Assembly (NCBI GenBank): GCA_932521035.1
Contig: OW051497.1
Location: 5,456,001 to 5,520,000, forward strand
Direction of reading: 5' to 3'
DNA: 64,000 nt
DNA from: Oscheius dolichura
Lineage: Eukaryota; Nematoda; Chromadorea; Rhabditida; Rhabditidae
Shown here: positions 48,479-60,396 of the stretch, one piece after another
Layout: each line of letters begins with the position of its first letter
How positions within the stretch are numbered: position 1 is the stretch's first letter
Made by a program: the position numbers and the translations under genes
Notes under the pieces: model-generated
The model's input: the letters and a program-made list of their open reading frames with translations, nothing else
Told to the model about the DNA's origin: nothing
Databases searched by the model: none

Positions 48479-51400
48479 ATGCAGAAAGTAGCCGTTTTTG
48501 CAACACTGGTCGTAATGATTACAGTAGTCGCAAATCTCATCGTTACGCGGTTAATTGTTATAATTTTCTATTTGAGAAAAGTCTACAAAACGGCCTGTAT
48601 CTGCACCATTCACAGGCGGGTCATTTTTTCCTTTAAGGCTCCCATCAGTGTATCCGAGTGGATCGTATTTCAATACAGTCTGGGTTTATTTTTTTGACTG
48701 TCGACGTAGGAAGCCAATTGTGCTCGTAGTGTCCGTATAACCACCCGCGATTCCTGCCTTTCGAAGCTTCGACAGCACCTTTGTTTTCCAAAAAGAATAC
48801 GAAACACTCCAAGGGATCCTTTTCCAATCCGGGACATCTGTTTCCTCCCCCGTCGAGTGACAGATTGCCTTAACGAAAAGTGCGAATTCTTTGGCAATCA
48901 GTAGTTTTCAGATTCTCTGAAGCGGAGACCAAGTTTCGTCCATCTTTTGATCGCGTGAGTTTACCATTTATTCCTACTGCAAAGCCTTCGCTTGCTTTAT
49001 CAATTACCGACAAATTCCAGCTGCCTGACACTACTTTTTATGATTATCCAATTTACTCCTTAGGAGACGGAAAGATAGAGGATATGGAATACGGTGAGTG
49101 TTCGTTCTTTCGTAATGAACCCCGGTAACCTCAGATTTTCCAGTTCATTTGTTTTTTATAATGGATTCAAAGATTTATTTTCAGTCGCCGACCATGCGGG
49201 AATTACTTTAGGAAGAATCTCGACGATGCAAACTCGTCGGAGTAGTGAAGATGTTGCGGAGAATGGTGCGCGGGAGATTACAGGTAAACCCTCCTTCAAC
49301 CTTGAAGTCGGTATAGCGATAGTTGACTTGTAGTAGTTTGGATAGCAAAAGGGTTCATTTTCTATTTCTAGCAACGCATTGGCGCGGTGCCATCGACCAC
49401 AAATAAACCAAGAATTGTCGGGCAAATAGTTCTTTGCACAGTTTGAAACGGCCTCAAAGACATACTAAAATACTCTTCTCACGACAGTGTAAGAAAGCCC
49501 TGCAAAAGTAGTTTTGTGAATTAAAGGGCATTGATATTTAAAGGAACTGTCAGGGACTGGGGCGGGTTACTGTAGTTCAGGTATATAGACACATATGTAC
49601 AGCCCAAATTCAGCTTTTTTATGAAAAATGGAAAAGGCCATCGGGATCGGCGTCAAAAATCACATCGAATGAGCTATATCCCCACATAATAACAAGGCGG
49701 GCGCGCTATCGCTTCAGGACCCGTGAACGGAATCAGGCAACTTCGTGAACGAAACTCCCAGTCCCTGACAGTTCCTTTAATAACAGTCGAATTATATGCA
49801 ATCGGGGTAAATTATTTAGCGGAGTCGCCAAATTATTTTTAATTTAGAAAACTTCATGTGGCGTTCATAGAAAAGGTGTATAGATATGCAAAATTCAACT
49901 CAGATGTATTACTTTTTCCAAGTTAATTGAGCGGCGATTTTCTAATCCTTTGATGTAATTCATAAATAGAAAGTGATCTCTCCGATCGAATGGGCTTATA
50001 TACCGCTAGGCTACAGATTAATATACGCCGTGTTGAAAATCTCACACCCACCATAGTCCTTTTGGTTACTGTAGTTTAATTGCCGTTTGCACTTTGAAAA
50101 ATAACCCTTTGGATGTGAGAGTTGTTTTGCTCAAGACGGAAGAAGGGCAGTCCCGTTTTGTGCGAATGGCCGCCAGTGCGCGAGGGAGCTATTTCTCTTG
50201 GTTTTTGTGTGTTTTCGCTTCCAGTCAAAAACTCATCTTCCACAACCCCGAACTGACCCTCACGATGTGAAATTTCAATGTCACCTCCCTGTTTTTGTGT
50301 GTTTATCGTAGACGGCGGATACGTGTCCTTCCTTAGACCACATGGTCTGTCTATGCTCACAGTAGAGAACTTGCGAGAAAGACAGTTTTTTCCCCTATTA
50401 TCTCAGCTAGTTGTTTTCACGGGAGAGGTTGACCTGCGAAGGCAGAAAAAAGCTCGGTCACATGATGGCTTTCCTTCAAAAAGGTTTACCCAAAATCCGC
50501 CCGTAATGTTTTCCCCGGCTGTTGTCTCTCCCCGATGGCGCACCGACTTGAACGGGGTACTCTACAGTGTTCTTTATTATTAGCACATCAACAGTTTGAC
50601 CGTGGCTCCCTCCCTCGCCTGCTAGGTGGTCTATCCTTCCAATCCCACTAACATTTGCCCTGTGCTTTTTTATGTTCCGCATTAACGGGGGTTATTTATG
50701 ATTAGTCAGCAGCATTTATATCCATCCTAAGCCGGAAAGGCTAGAAAAGCACACATTTCCGTAGATTTCTCTCGTACCTCTCGGGCCATCCAAGATGACT
50801 CTGCAGATCTCTTTTTGCCTATCCCTAGTGAGAGACGAGGAAGCCCCGTCAGCGGAAGCCACAGCTGTTCTCAGTCAGGCAAAAGCAGCGCCTTTTTCCG
50901 TCTAGCAGGTGTTCTTAGGGGCACGTCACTTCTAGAGAAACAAATTATCCTCTCAGGGAAGTGGGAAATTAGAAGTGGTCATATGTGGCATTAGATATGT
51001 GCATATGACAACTTTTTGCAGGAAACTCTGACAAGACCACTCCTATTAAAACATCGGTCTTTCATAAAAATGAAACAATCAAATTAGATTTGTAATCTGG
51101 TAACCGTTGGTCGAGCCCGGCTTGATTCCTTTTACTTTTCTCAGAAAGTGAATGATTAAATCTCAGAGACTTGCCTACCCCTTCTCTCTCACTCTCCCCA
51201 GCTTCCCACGTATACATTATTAAGAGACAAAGAGGATGTTATTCTTCTTTTTCTTACTTATTCATCGCGCCTATTTATGGCAAATAAAAGAAAGCATTGA
51301 AAGAGAACAAGCACATTTGAGATCGAAAAGACTCGCCGAGCAGGATGTTGTGACAAATGCACTCTACTGTTTACGGCAATGCTATGCCAGCTGGGATGCT

Positions 51401-54161
51401 GAACCCACATTTTGCTCTCTCAGAAATTATCCTGCGTTCTTTTTGAAGATTTATTCTATGAGCCCAAATGAGTCACTCAAACAACAGAAATCAACACATT
51501 TTTAGCCATGACCTGAGAAAATGTTAATCTGCCCCAGACACTGCACGTTGTTTTTTAGACGCCTAAAATAAGGTCATTGTTTGCGTAAGACTGAATGGGT
51601 AATACAGCCCCTCAGTGACCTTCTCCCAATTTAAGAACGACCAAAACAGAACACTTGCCCTTAGAGATGACTACCAGTCTGTTGAAGTTGCGAATTTCTG
51701 GTGTAAGACCATATGACAAAGCATTTGCACAATTGTCCAGTTATAGAAATTTTGGAGATGATAAGCGATTCACGTGGGAGGACAATTGTTGTTGACATCC
51801 AACCCCCACGAACAGAGCAACTGTTTCACGCTTTTCATCTCTTTTTCACGTCGGTCGGTGTTGAATTTCTTACGTAGTGTCAAGTTCATCTTAATTAAAT
51901 TAGCCCATGTCATTCTAATAGTAACACAAGGTCAGAATCTTATACTAGAGTCGGAGCGCATCTCATTAGCCTTCCTTTCCAAGTAGGCGGAAAAAACCCA
52001 CACCCGGGATAGCACCCCTTTACGACGCTTTACTATCTCTATGCCAACAGCGATGACCTCTTGTGCATTTAGAGATCTGACTAGAACCTTCGAGAACACT
52101 GCGCGACCCCCGGCGGACAGTCTGACAAACCATATCCTATGGCGCAAGTTGACCATCTGCTCAGATTCCTTCTCGCTCCTCTAGCTAATTTGAGGTTGGA
52201 CGAAGCTCCTGACTAAGCCAATGAAGGGGCTTATGCCGTCAGGTTATATTCTTTTATACAAAATTCCGGATTAATAAAAAAAGTAAGAACGTCAGATTTA
52301 AATATGGCTGATCCGGAGGGATTCTCTGATTGCAGTTGTCCCCTTCCCTTTCGATGATCGACAAACAGGGCCTCTGATTCATTTCGGTCATTAGGTTTCA
52401 TAATAATTCATAGAGCGTTATCCTTGAAATCGGCTTTCTGTTTTCGTCTTCCGGTCATGTGAAAAGCTCATTTATTTCGAATCTGTCATCTTCCGGGGGT
52501 CAGTCGACCTTGCGGCACGTCAGTATTTGGGGGATGTCCCGTGGTCACTCCCGCATATATAAATACCGCTGACCGCGCGGCGAATGACATCATTCTCTCA
52601 CAGCTGCCAAATCAACAGCCCCGTACTGTCTGCCCTTTCTTTTTGGGAGAGGCGCTCCTTCTGCTCCACCCTCTCCTCCATTCCGCCTCCTTCTCCGCTC
52701 TCCCCTAAGGTCATTCCTAGTTTCGTCGCCCAGATAGTTTTTCGTATTCTCGCTGACCAGACGTCTATCTTCCTAATTGAAATAACAATAGACTGCGGTC
52801 ACTATGACCTTTACAATAGTGTTACAATTCCACTGAGACCTCTCGGTCGTGTTTTTGATTCTTCCATGTGCGCAGTTTTTCTCCATTTAGAACGCCATCA
52901 AATTGACAACTGTTGTAACAGACGGTATTCTTTTTCTCTCAAGGTTTACCGGACTGCGAAAAAAATGACTTAGCTGGTCACTCGGGGCCGTTTCCGGCAC
53001 GTAAACAACCTCTATTTAGAGGTCACGGCATGCAAAGTGACGTTATTCCCGTCCCTGATAAGTTGACAGGGGAAGATAAGGCCGTCTGTTCCTGGTATTT
53101 ATTTGAACAAGAAGGGCTTTTCTTTTGTGCGACTCACCGCTTCTCATTGTTTGCCACGTTTCATTTCTTCTCCCCGCAGTAAACAGCTCATTTGTCGTCT
53201 CATTTACATAACCTCTGGTAATGCCACTCTTAACACCTGACATGGTCCAGATTAATCCAATCTGCCTACCTGCTTCCGTCATAGCAGGGACATAGGAGGG
53301 AAATTTGGCTTCACTCCTTCTTCTTCCCGCCCGCTTTGTCTAAAGCTCATCATTCTCCGGTCGGCCGTGTCATTCGGCTCGTTCCTTGTAAACTTACTTA
53401 GCTTGCAAGACATGTGACCCTTTGATGATCGAATTAAACCGGACAGATTCGATTTAGGCGAAGGCCACTAGACGAAAGTTGATAACTTTGCGTGTTACCT
53501 GTATGGCAATAAAAATACGCGCCGTGGAATTTCGGGGTCATTTGGAAGATCGCCAATTTTTCGCTGTTCTTCTTTTTTTTTCTTTTTTCGGCTGTGTAAA
53601 GGGTAACTGCAAAGTTGAGTTTCAGAAACACCAACTGACAATATCAGGATGTCGTCAGCAGAGGTTCTTCGCAGCTCAATGACCCCACTGGGGATGAACA
53701 ATACACTAAACATCCAGCGGAACGAGGTGAGCTATGAGCCATTTAATTTACAGCTACAATAATCGCCGTCGAATCACATTAACTTTTTTCTGCATTATCA
53801 ATGTTAAGCGGAATCCCCGCCAGCCAACTTTTTCCGTTTCTCATGCACCAATTTCAGAACACATCGGGAAGTCTGGCCGTGGGGATGTCTAGCTTCATGC
53901 AGAATAGCAATTCAGGTAGGCGCTGTACTAATTTTGATCGGAAATCATGGAGGAGGCCCGTTCCTTACTCTTTTGTCAATGATAATGTGGCAATCTTTGA
54001 ATCCCAGAAAAGAAGAAGAATACTGGTTTTCAGGGGTACCACTGGACCGACCATTGTTCATCAACACATCCATGACTGCCGCACAGAGGATTGATATCTA
54101 CAGAAGGCTGTCCAGCCCGCCCCAAGACGACGAGCCGGCCCTTCTCTTCCGCTGGTCCTAA
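48479..54161 (+). CDS. Unrecognised signal-anchor protein with a 4.3-kb intron
   Basis: Seven exons (48479-48549, 48912-48954, 49021-49093, 49185-49283, 53626-53726, 53858-53915, 54034-54161) sum to 573 nt and join without a frame break into a 190-residue protein, which supports the model although no homology was recognised. The N-terminus is a hydrophobic anchor or signal (MQKVAVFATLVVMITVVANL). The rest is hydrophilic: FSEAETKFRPSFDR, GDGKIEDMEYVADHAGITLG, RTPLGM-type stretches (RSSMTPLGMNNTLNIQRNE), and a C-terminus with RIDIYRRLSSPPQDDEPALL. The ATG directly follows a CCATTTCAG acceptor. The 4,342-nt fourth intron is pyrimidine-rich in part and hosts a MITE. A single-pass membrane or secreted protein is likely; the function is unknown. 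The exon 6/7 junction has an alternative acceptor. Confidence 0.6.
49538..49780. mobile_element. MITE copy A with TTAA target duplication
   Basis: A 20-bp terminal inverted repeat, AGGAACTGTCAGGGACTGGG, starts at 49,542 and its mirror ends at 49,776. TTAA flanks both sides (49,538-541 and 49,777-780). The whole unit is 243 nt and has no coding capacity. The TTAA duplication suggests mobilisation by a piggyBac-like or other TTAA-specific transposase, which is not in the window. It lies in the 4.3-kb intron of the signal-anchor gene. Confidence 0.8.
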
Positions 54162-54506
54162 ACGGAGACGTTCTTGTTTCTAGCCCTAGTAAGCTAATAG
54201 CTGTACTAGCCAAAAGCATAGCGGTTCTAGCCCGATAGATCTCCTAATAAGCATAATAATTGTTGTCTCTATGATCTTCTCTCGTTACCTTTATCACAGG
54301 AAATTGTAGTAATGTACATAACTATCGCGTGTACTTTAACCAAAACGGTGATATATACCTGGTCGATCCCCAAATTATGCAAGTATATGTTTGTATCAGT
54401 GTTTTTCACGTGATTATAGTCCCCCATATCCCGTCCTTTTCTATTACGTGTATCCTCCTTTTCAACGGTTTTTTTCCTCTTTTTTTCAATGAATATTGAA
54501 TTTTCT

Positions 54507-54729
54507 TTAAAGGAACCCTCAGGGACCTGTGCGCCAGCGCACTGGTCCCGAAGCGACTGCTCTCAATCAGGCAGATTCAAGCTCACAGAAAACGAGAAAT
54601 TGGTTGAAACCTAGCTTGTTCAATGTAATTTTGTACGCTCTTTCGAACAGTGTTTCCCATTTTTTAGGAAACCCCCAATTTTTTTTTCTGCTACAGTAAC
54701 CCGCCTAGGTCCCTGAGGGTTCCTTTAAC
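54507..54729. mobile_element. MITE copy B, same family as copy A
   Basis: The terminal repeats AGGAACCCTCAGGGACC (from 54,511) and the mirror image ending at 54,725 are flanked by TTAA at 54,507-510 and 54,726-729; the unit is 223 nt. Read in reverse, its right end continues with GGCGGGTTACTGTAG exactly like the left end of copy A, so the two copies belong to one family and lie in opposite orientation. No coding capacity. Confidence 0.8.
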
Positions 54730-55364
54730 ACCTTGAATACAGGTAGAAGTGTATATAGGGAATGATAAGCAGTGACCAATTTCCTCTTGTAAATCTGTGC
54801 AGAGGATAAATTATGCAGGTATGTACGATAACACTGCCTTATATTCGACAATAGAAGTAATAGAGAAATACTCCACTTTAAATTGTGTACTTCCAGTTTG
54901 TTAATAAAATTACTTTAGACGCATCTGAACCTTTTGCGGCTATAGTAGAGTCAAAAGATGCTTGTTGTTAAAGGAAATTAAAGTATCTCCTGAAAAGACA
55001 AAATTCAGATCCTAGAAACGACTGATTTTGGAAGTCTAGTGCTGAAAGGGATTCCCGAAAGACTAGTCTACAATTGTCAGAACTATCGGAAACCTGTACA
55101 CATTCAGCCTTAGGAGTTCACATATTGTTTGGCTCTTCTATTCCGTTTTTCTTATCCGCCCCTCCTCGTAGATCAACTTAAATAAATGGCCATTCCACTG
55201 TGAGAACTAGGTTATAAACAGTGCAAAAAGTGCTAGTGGCGCCGATATTTTCGCGTTCATACTCTACCTTCTTTAGAATGAATTGAAACTATGTTGACTT
55301 ATATTTTGGGAAACAATCGCTACGACGTCTGCCCCTGTGATCTGCCGAATTATCTCTAAAACTT

Positions 55365-56055
55365 ACAAGGGAATGTTTTAACTTTAGGATGGCTTTATGA
55401 CTCGAGACCTATACCGTTCGAAAGAGCGTAAAAAGTTATGCTAGAAGCCACTTTCAGATTTTACTCTCGAATCCCCGTTACGTGGCAGTGACGTCGGGAA
55501 AGTTGACAAAAATTGACGAAAATCGGCCGTCGAAACTGGAAGCATGAAAGCACGTTGTAAAAATGTGAAACAGTGGCCGAGTGGATAATGCTCTAGGCTA
55601 TACAATTTTTGCGTTTTTTCGTCTCGAGTTCAACTGGTGTTTTATCACTGGAATCCGTAAATTCGAAACTTGCGAGATTCCTCTCCCCCTTACCAAAAGG
55701 ATAATACCCCTCTCCACTATTCACTTTATAATTTTGTTTATAAAACTTGAGAACTGTCTATAAAAGTAAAGAAACGCCAAACAAATCGGAACCACCAGGA
55801 AAAATTGCAAAGATTTTTATAGCCTAGAGCATTATCCACTCGGCCACTGTTTCACATTTTTACAACGTGCTTTCATGCTTCCAGTTTCAACGGCCGATTT
55901 TCGTCAATTTTTGTCAACTTTCCCGACGTCACTGCCACGTAACGGGGATTCGAGAGTAAAATCTGAAAGTGGCTTCTAACATAACTTTTTACGCTCTTTC
56001 GAACGGTATAGGTCTCGAGTCATAAAGCCACCCTAAAGTTAAAACATTCCCTTGT
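55365..56055. repeat. Large foldback (inverted) repeat with tRNA-type A box
   Basis: The left arm 55,365-55,602 and right arm 55,818-56,055 (238 nt each) are near-identical inverted copies with only a handful of differences, around a 215-nt centre. Each arm's inner end carries CAGTGGCCGAGTGG, and the 11-mer TGGCCGAGTGG matches the Pol III A-box consensus (TRGYNNANNNG) as in tRNA-Ser/Leu. No good B box follows. No target duplication was evident. It could be two head-to-head SINE-like copies or a foldback transposon. Confidence 0.8.
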
Positions 56056-56078
56056 TAGAAGAAGAAGACCAACCCAGT

Positions 56079-56115
56079 GAATAAGCCGGCCTGAATAAGC
56101 CTGAATAAGCCGGCT
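56079..56115. repeat. Short tandem repeat of GAATAAGCC units
   Basis: Three imperfect copies of TGAATAAGCC, two of them followed by GGC, sit directly beside the foldback repeat. Confidence 0.6.
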
Positions 56116-59100
56116 CGTCCGACAAATATATCTGGGATAAAATATAATACATCCGTGCAATTTATTTGCAAGTATCTATCATATGGTGTAGTGTAACGGT
56201 AAAGTGAGCTAATAAGAACCTTTCGGTTATCGATAACCTTCCAAGCGTATCTCCACCATGCTGCAAGATCTCTGGTGTTTCGGCTGAACAGCGGGACCGT
56301 TCGGAACGATTTCGACGTTTCTCTGGCTTACGGTTGTGCCCCTTTTATTTCAGATTGTTTATGTTACTTTGTTGGGGGCAAACACGGGTGCTTCATAAAC
56401 TACAATATGTAGAAAAGACAACAAGAGCCTGTTTTTCGACTTTTCATCAGTACTCGTGGTAACCCCTTTCCTATCTTTATAAATGCCACGGAAATCATCG
56501 TGGATCGTATTTGCATCATGTGATGCAGCCCTCAACATGAACAGATTGATTAGATCTTTCTAGATGGATCTAAGCAGGAATGTGATCCCCACCTAGGCCC
56601 TTTCCATAATTACGCGATAAGCTATAGCTTGACTTCTTATAAAAAGTAATGTCCAAAAAAGGGTTGCCTCATTATGTTGGAAAGAAAGGCAGTCAATCTT
56701 TTTTGCTGATTAAAGCAGCAATTCATCTCAGAAAGGCTGTCAGTATTTTAGCGGATAAAATAGATTCAGGGTAATGGAACCACATGCTCGCGGCCCCAGC
56801 AATGATGAGGGCCATCGCTTTCTAACAGCCATAGACTGCCCCAAGTGAGCTTCAGGGAGCGACGCGGTTGCGTCGGCGGTCCATCCCTTAGCAATCTTTG
56901 GTTGGGGGAATGGCCCAACATTGTGATTATTGATAACGACACCCCTTTGCCGTGAAGAGCAATTGGCCTAACCAAGTTTTGACCAACGCTAAACGTTGAA
57001 CCTTCCGGTCACGCTGTTTTATGGCGTCTAATAATTCAAATATTTGAGAAGTGTTCTCGCGCCAACTCAAGCGAAGCGGTCCGCAACGCGGCTCTCTCGT
57101 CGCTGGAATGGCTGTGACAGCTAGTGTTGGCCATCTACAACAACCACTATCTTGCCATTTTCTTTGGGGTGAAAGTGTTCTAGCTTCCGGAAACGGTGAT
57201 CTGCGGAATAGGCCCACCCCGGGTGAAATTTGGGCACGCTTCGTGCCTTTGAACTTTAGCCGAACGCTCTGTAGCGCCCGTTCCCCTGACCAACTAAAAA
57301 ATAAGAGCGTTTTCTCTAGCAGTTGCCATTCTATTTTCGTAAAAATGGTTCTTCAGCTCTTTTCCTTGTCTCTAACGATTAATGTTTGTCGAAAGCAATA
57401 AGGACGCTTTTGTATTATGGCATTAAAGAGGATTTATCGATTTTTGCTCCTAAAATGGGCAGATGAAATGTTGTTGTGTGTTCGAAAAATATTGTGACTA
57501 ACGCTTAGGTTTTTGCAGTTCTGGTAGGGTTAGGAGCTTTTCTTGACCCTTATCGACCTGAGATCAAATATCAACCCGAGCTGCACTCTTATGAGGGCAT
57601 GCCCCTCTTTTAACGGGTTATTAAAACTATGTAAACGTAAACTAATGTTAGATATATCGATCCCCACGATTTTGCCTTCCTTTTCGACTATGGAAGCAGC
57701 GTAGGGTTTCTATTGTTTTCCCCTGACTAAGGGGTCGCGTCTCCGTGTCCACTCTCTCTTACGAGCTTCGCTTTCCCTACATCGTGTATTTTTATTTTTT
57801 ACTGTCCGCATCGATAACACGCTATAGCATTAGTGCTGCCCGTCGACAAGCGCTATTCTGTTTTATAAATTGCTAGCTACGTAGATTACCATGTGAAAAG
57901 GGATATTATTCATGGAATTTGAGACACTCCACCCTAGAATACCATCTCTTAAATTGGATTACTGTTTTGCAGTTGAAATTTGCGTTGCTGTTTATTTCTT
58001 TATGTTGCACTCTATCGCGCGGTCAACATGACGTCAGCTTAAGGCAAAATGTTAAGGCTCTCAAATTAATTGAAACCGCAACTATTTTTGAGCCATCGAA
58101 GGCATGGAGTCCTGTAAATTGGCTCTCATTAGGCGGGAAACAAGAGGACCTCTCAGAAATGGACCCAACCCTTCCAGCAATTTTCAAAATTGTTGTTTAT
58201 TGTTTTAACGGCAACCGACAGCATATAATAAGTGCAAAACCACGTGCTCTTTCTACTGCTGCGCTGTGACCGTTTCTCTGCGTTCATCATATTTGATTAC
58301 GAAATGTTGACGAACAAAAATGTAGCAGGGCCACACGTTGGCCACTGCGTCTGGTCGTCCAATTTCCCGCCGTAATTGTTTGCAAAAGGTCCTAATTGAG
58401 ACAGCTCTTTGATTGTTTCTTAGCCGTTCCCGTATAATTAATCCGTTCCTATTTCAGTGAAACTGTCGATGTCGTGTGATCCAGGACCTCACGACGAGAG
58501 CGGCTTTTCGCCGCACATTATCGAAACCGGTAAATTCTTTCTCAGAGCTTACTATATTATGGGAAAAGAATGAATAATTGCGAGAATCTAATGAGAAAGA
58601 CACACACGTTCTTCTTCGGTTCTTGTTTGCAAAGTCTTTGACCAATACGAGCCATTCGACGGCTTGCCTGGCCCAACATGGAGTAATAAGCATAACGGAA
58701 CGAACAGAATTCGAGAAACCTTCTCGAAGGCAGTCAAAATAAGGCAGGAAGATAAAAAATACTGTGAAAGAAAGCGGTGTACTTGCCTTTCTCTTCCTTA
58801 AGTGTCTATCCCAAATCTCGCAGCGGCCTGTGACTGCGCCCGCGTTGCTGATCGATGGCGCAGTACGTACACAGTTTTGTTCGGGACCACGTTGTTTCCT
58901 TATTTCCTTATCTCTCGTAGTGTTCGTCACACGTCTGTTTCTAGCAGAAATGAAATTCTGGGGGCGGATGTCAATCACGTCACCATTCCATGTGAACATT
59001 TATGAGAAACTAAAAAAGTAATATGCCATTAACTTCCTTCGTTTCTTTCCGGCGGTTTTACGGTAAAAGTTGATTAAAGCAGAACAGGGTAATCAACGGG

Positions 59101-60396
59101 AAGCGCAATCATTCGAGTAGTTTTTCCGTGCCGACAGGAGGTGCCAGTGCGCAGATTTCTTTGTGATATAGGCGCTCTCATTGATTGAAATAGGTCGCCC
59201 CACAAAAAAGACCTGGTGCTATGTATAATCACATTGAATCGGCTATTTCAATCCTTGGGGAAAGTTCTGTGACCTCGTGCGAACAGTTTTTTGCCTGGAA
59301 AACGGCCTTCGTAAAACTGTCTGCAGAATCGTCCCTTTTTATCCATGTAACATTCCAGGGAATTGGACCCTATCAGCCCCGTTGCAGGCCTGTATTTATC
59401 GATTATGCCACCTGATCAAGATGGCGTTCATAGAAAATCAATCGAGACAATATCTACGGGCCGTTCGGAGGCCGCTGATCTTTGCCATCAGGTGTCTGCC
59501 CTTTCTCTTCCTTTCAAAAACCAGGGGTTCGCTGTTGGGTGGGTATTTGCTGGCTGTTCCGATCACTTTTCTCGCAGACATCCCAAGAGTATTTCTTGAC
59601 TGCAGACCGCAGACAACTGGTTTGTCGTCGTTTCCAAAAGGCAGTAGCGGCAGGTCGAAAATATTCGCATGATCCAAACAACGGTTTAAATCTGTTACGG
59701 GGTCAATACGCAGCTGGGTAATAACTGTAAAAAACACTGGTTAGGTTGTAAAATTGCGGTCAAAGTCAATCAATCGCAGCTCATCTCAAAAACTACCCTT
59801 GACTGGGGCACTGAATGGCAGTCCACGCGCCTTATCACGGTCAGCTTATCAGGCACGATGTAACGAGACCACCCTCGATTGAATCTATATTTTTTATCCA
59901 TCAGTAACTATCGCGACGTTTGGCTTTAATATAAACGCGGGTTGTTTACTGGTCAGCGCAGGCAAAGCCTCCTCCTCGGCCCCGATCGATTGGTTGTGAG
60001 CGGTATCGGTTTTCCGTCACGTGAGCCATCATAACCGTTTGTCAACGACAAAGCAGATCATTGGGGATAAAGAGTTCTTAGCCATCCAAAATTGTCGAAT
60101 TTTCTTTTGGTCAATCCGTATGATGGCCGACGTCTTTCTTTTTAGACTCCATTACGTGGGAGAGCGCACCACAATTAGCTACATGAATATCGACAAAACC
60201 AAAACAACGTGCCTTTTTGGCAGTCGTTGGATGTCGGGCGGTTTTTCCTTTGGCATTCTTCCAAAACTGTATCATGTGAAACGGATATAGTATCTAATTC
60301 GTGGGAGCTTGGTGATATTTCCTGTGTGACTTCCATTCATGGGGTATTGTGTCAAACTTTTCATGTCGTCTTAATCATTGTGTTTTTTTTACAGAA

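Larger units (their letters stand above)
54162..60396. other. Repeat-rich 6.2-kb interval without a recognised gene
   Basis: It contains MITE copy B, the large foldback repeat and a small tandem repeat (each listed separately). From 56.2 to 60.4 kb there are several medium-sized open frames on both strands, such as 58,454-58,999 (-) and 59,277-59,672 (+). None gives a recognisable protein or a coherent splice pattern. An exon-like stretch with a signal-peptide look (LKFALLFISLCCTLSRGQ) follows a TTTTGCAG acceptor near 57,971 but could not be extended. Confidence 0.4.

Noticed and set aside
51821..51828. CTGTTTCA, identical to the core of the nematode piRNA promoter motif
   Set aside because: Exact cores are few (also on minus near 23,209, and in the foldback arms near 55,566 and 55,847), at about chance frequency. 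The looser CTGTTT is only around two-fold enriched by rough count, so no piRNA cluster is claimed.
57919..58269. Open frame with a signal-peptide-like start after a TTTTGCAG acceptor
   Set aside because: Only one block could be read, with no plausible next exon or domain; kept as a note in the interval entry.
58454..58999. 181-codon open frame on the minus strand
   Set aside because: Long, but the translation is unrecognisable, no flanking exons fit, and other frames in the same region are also open.
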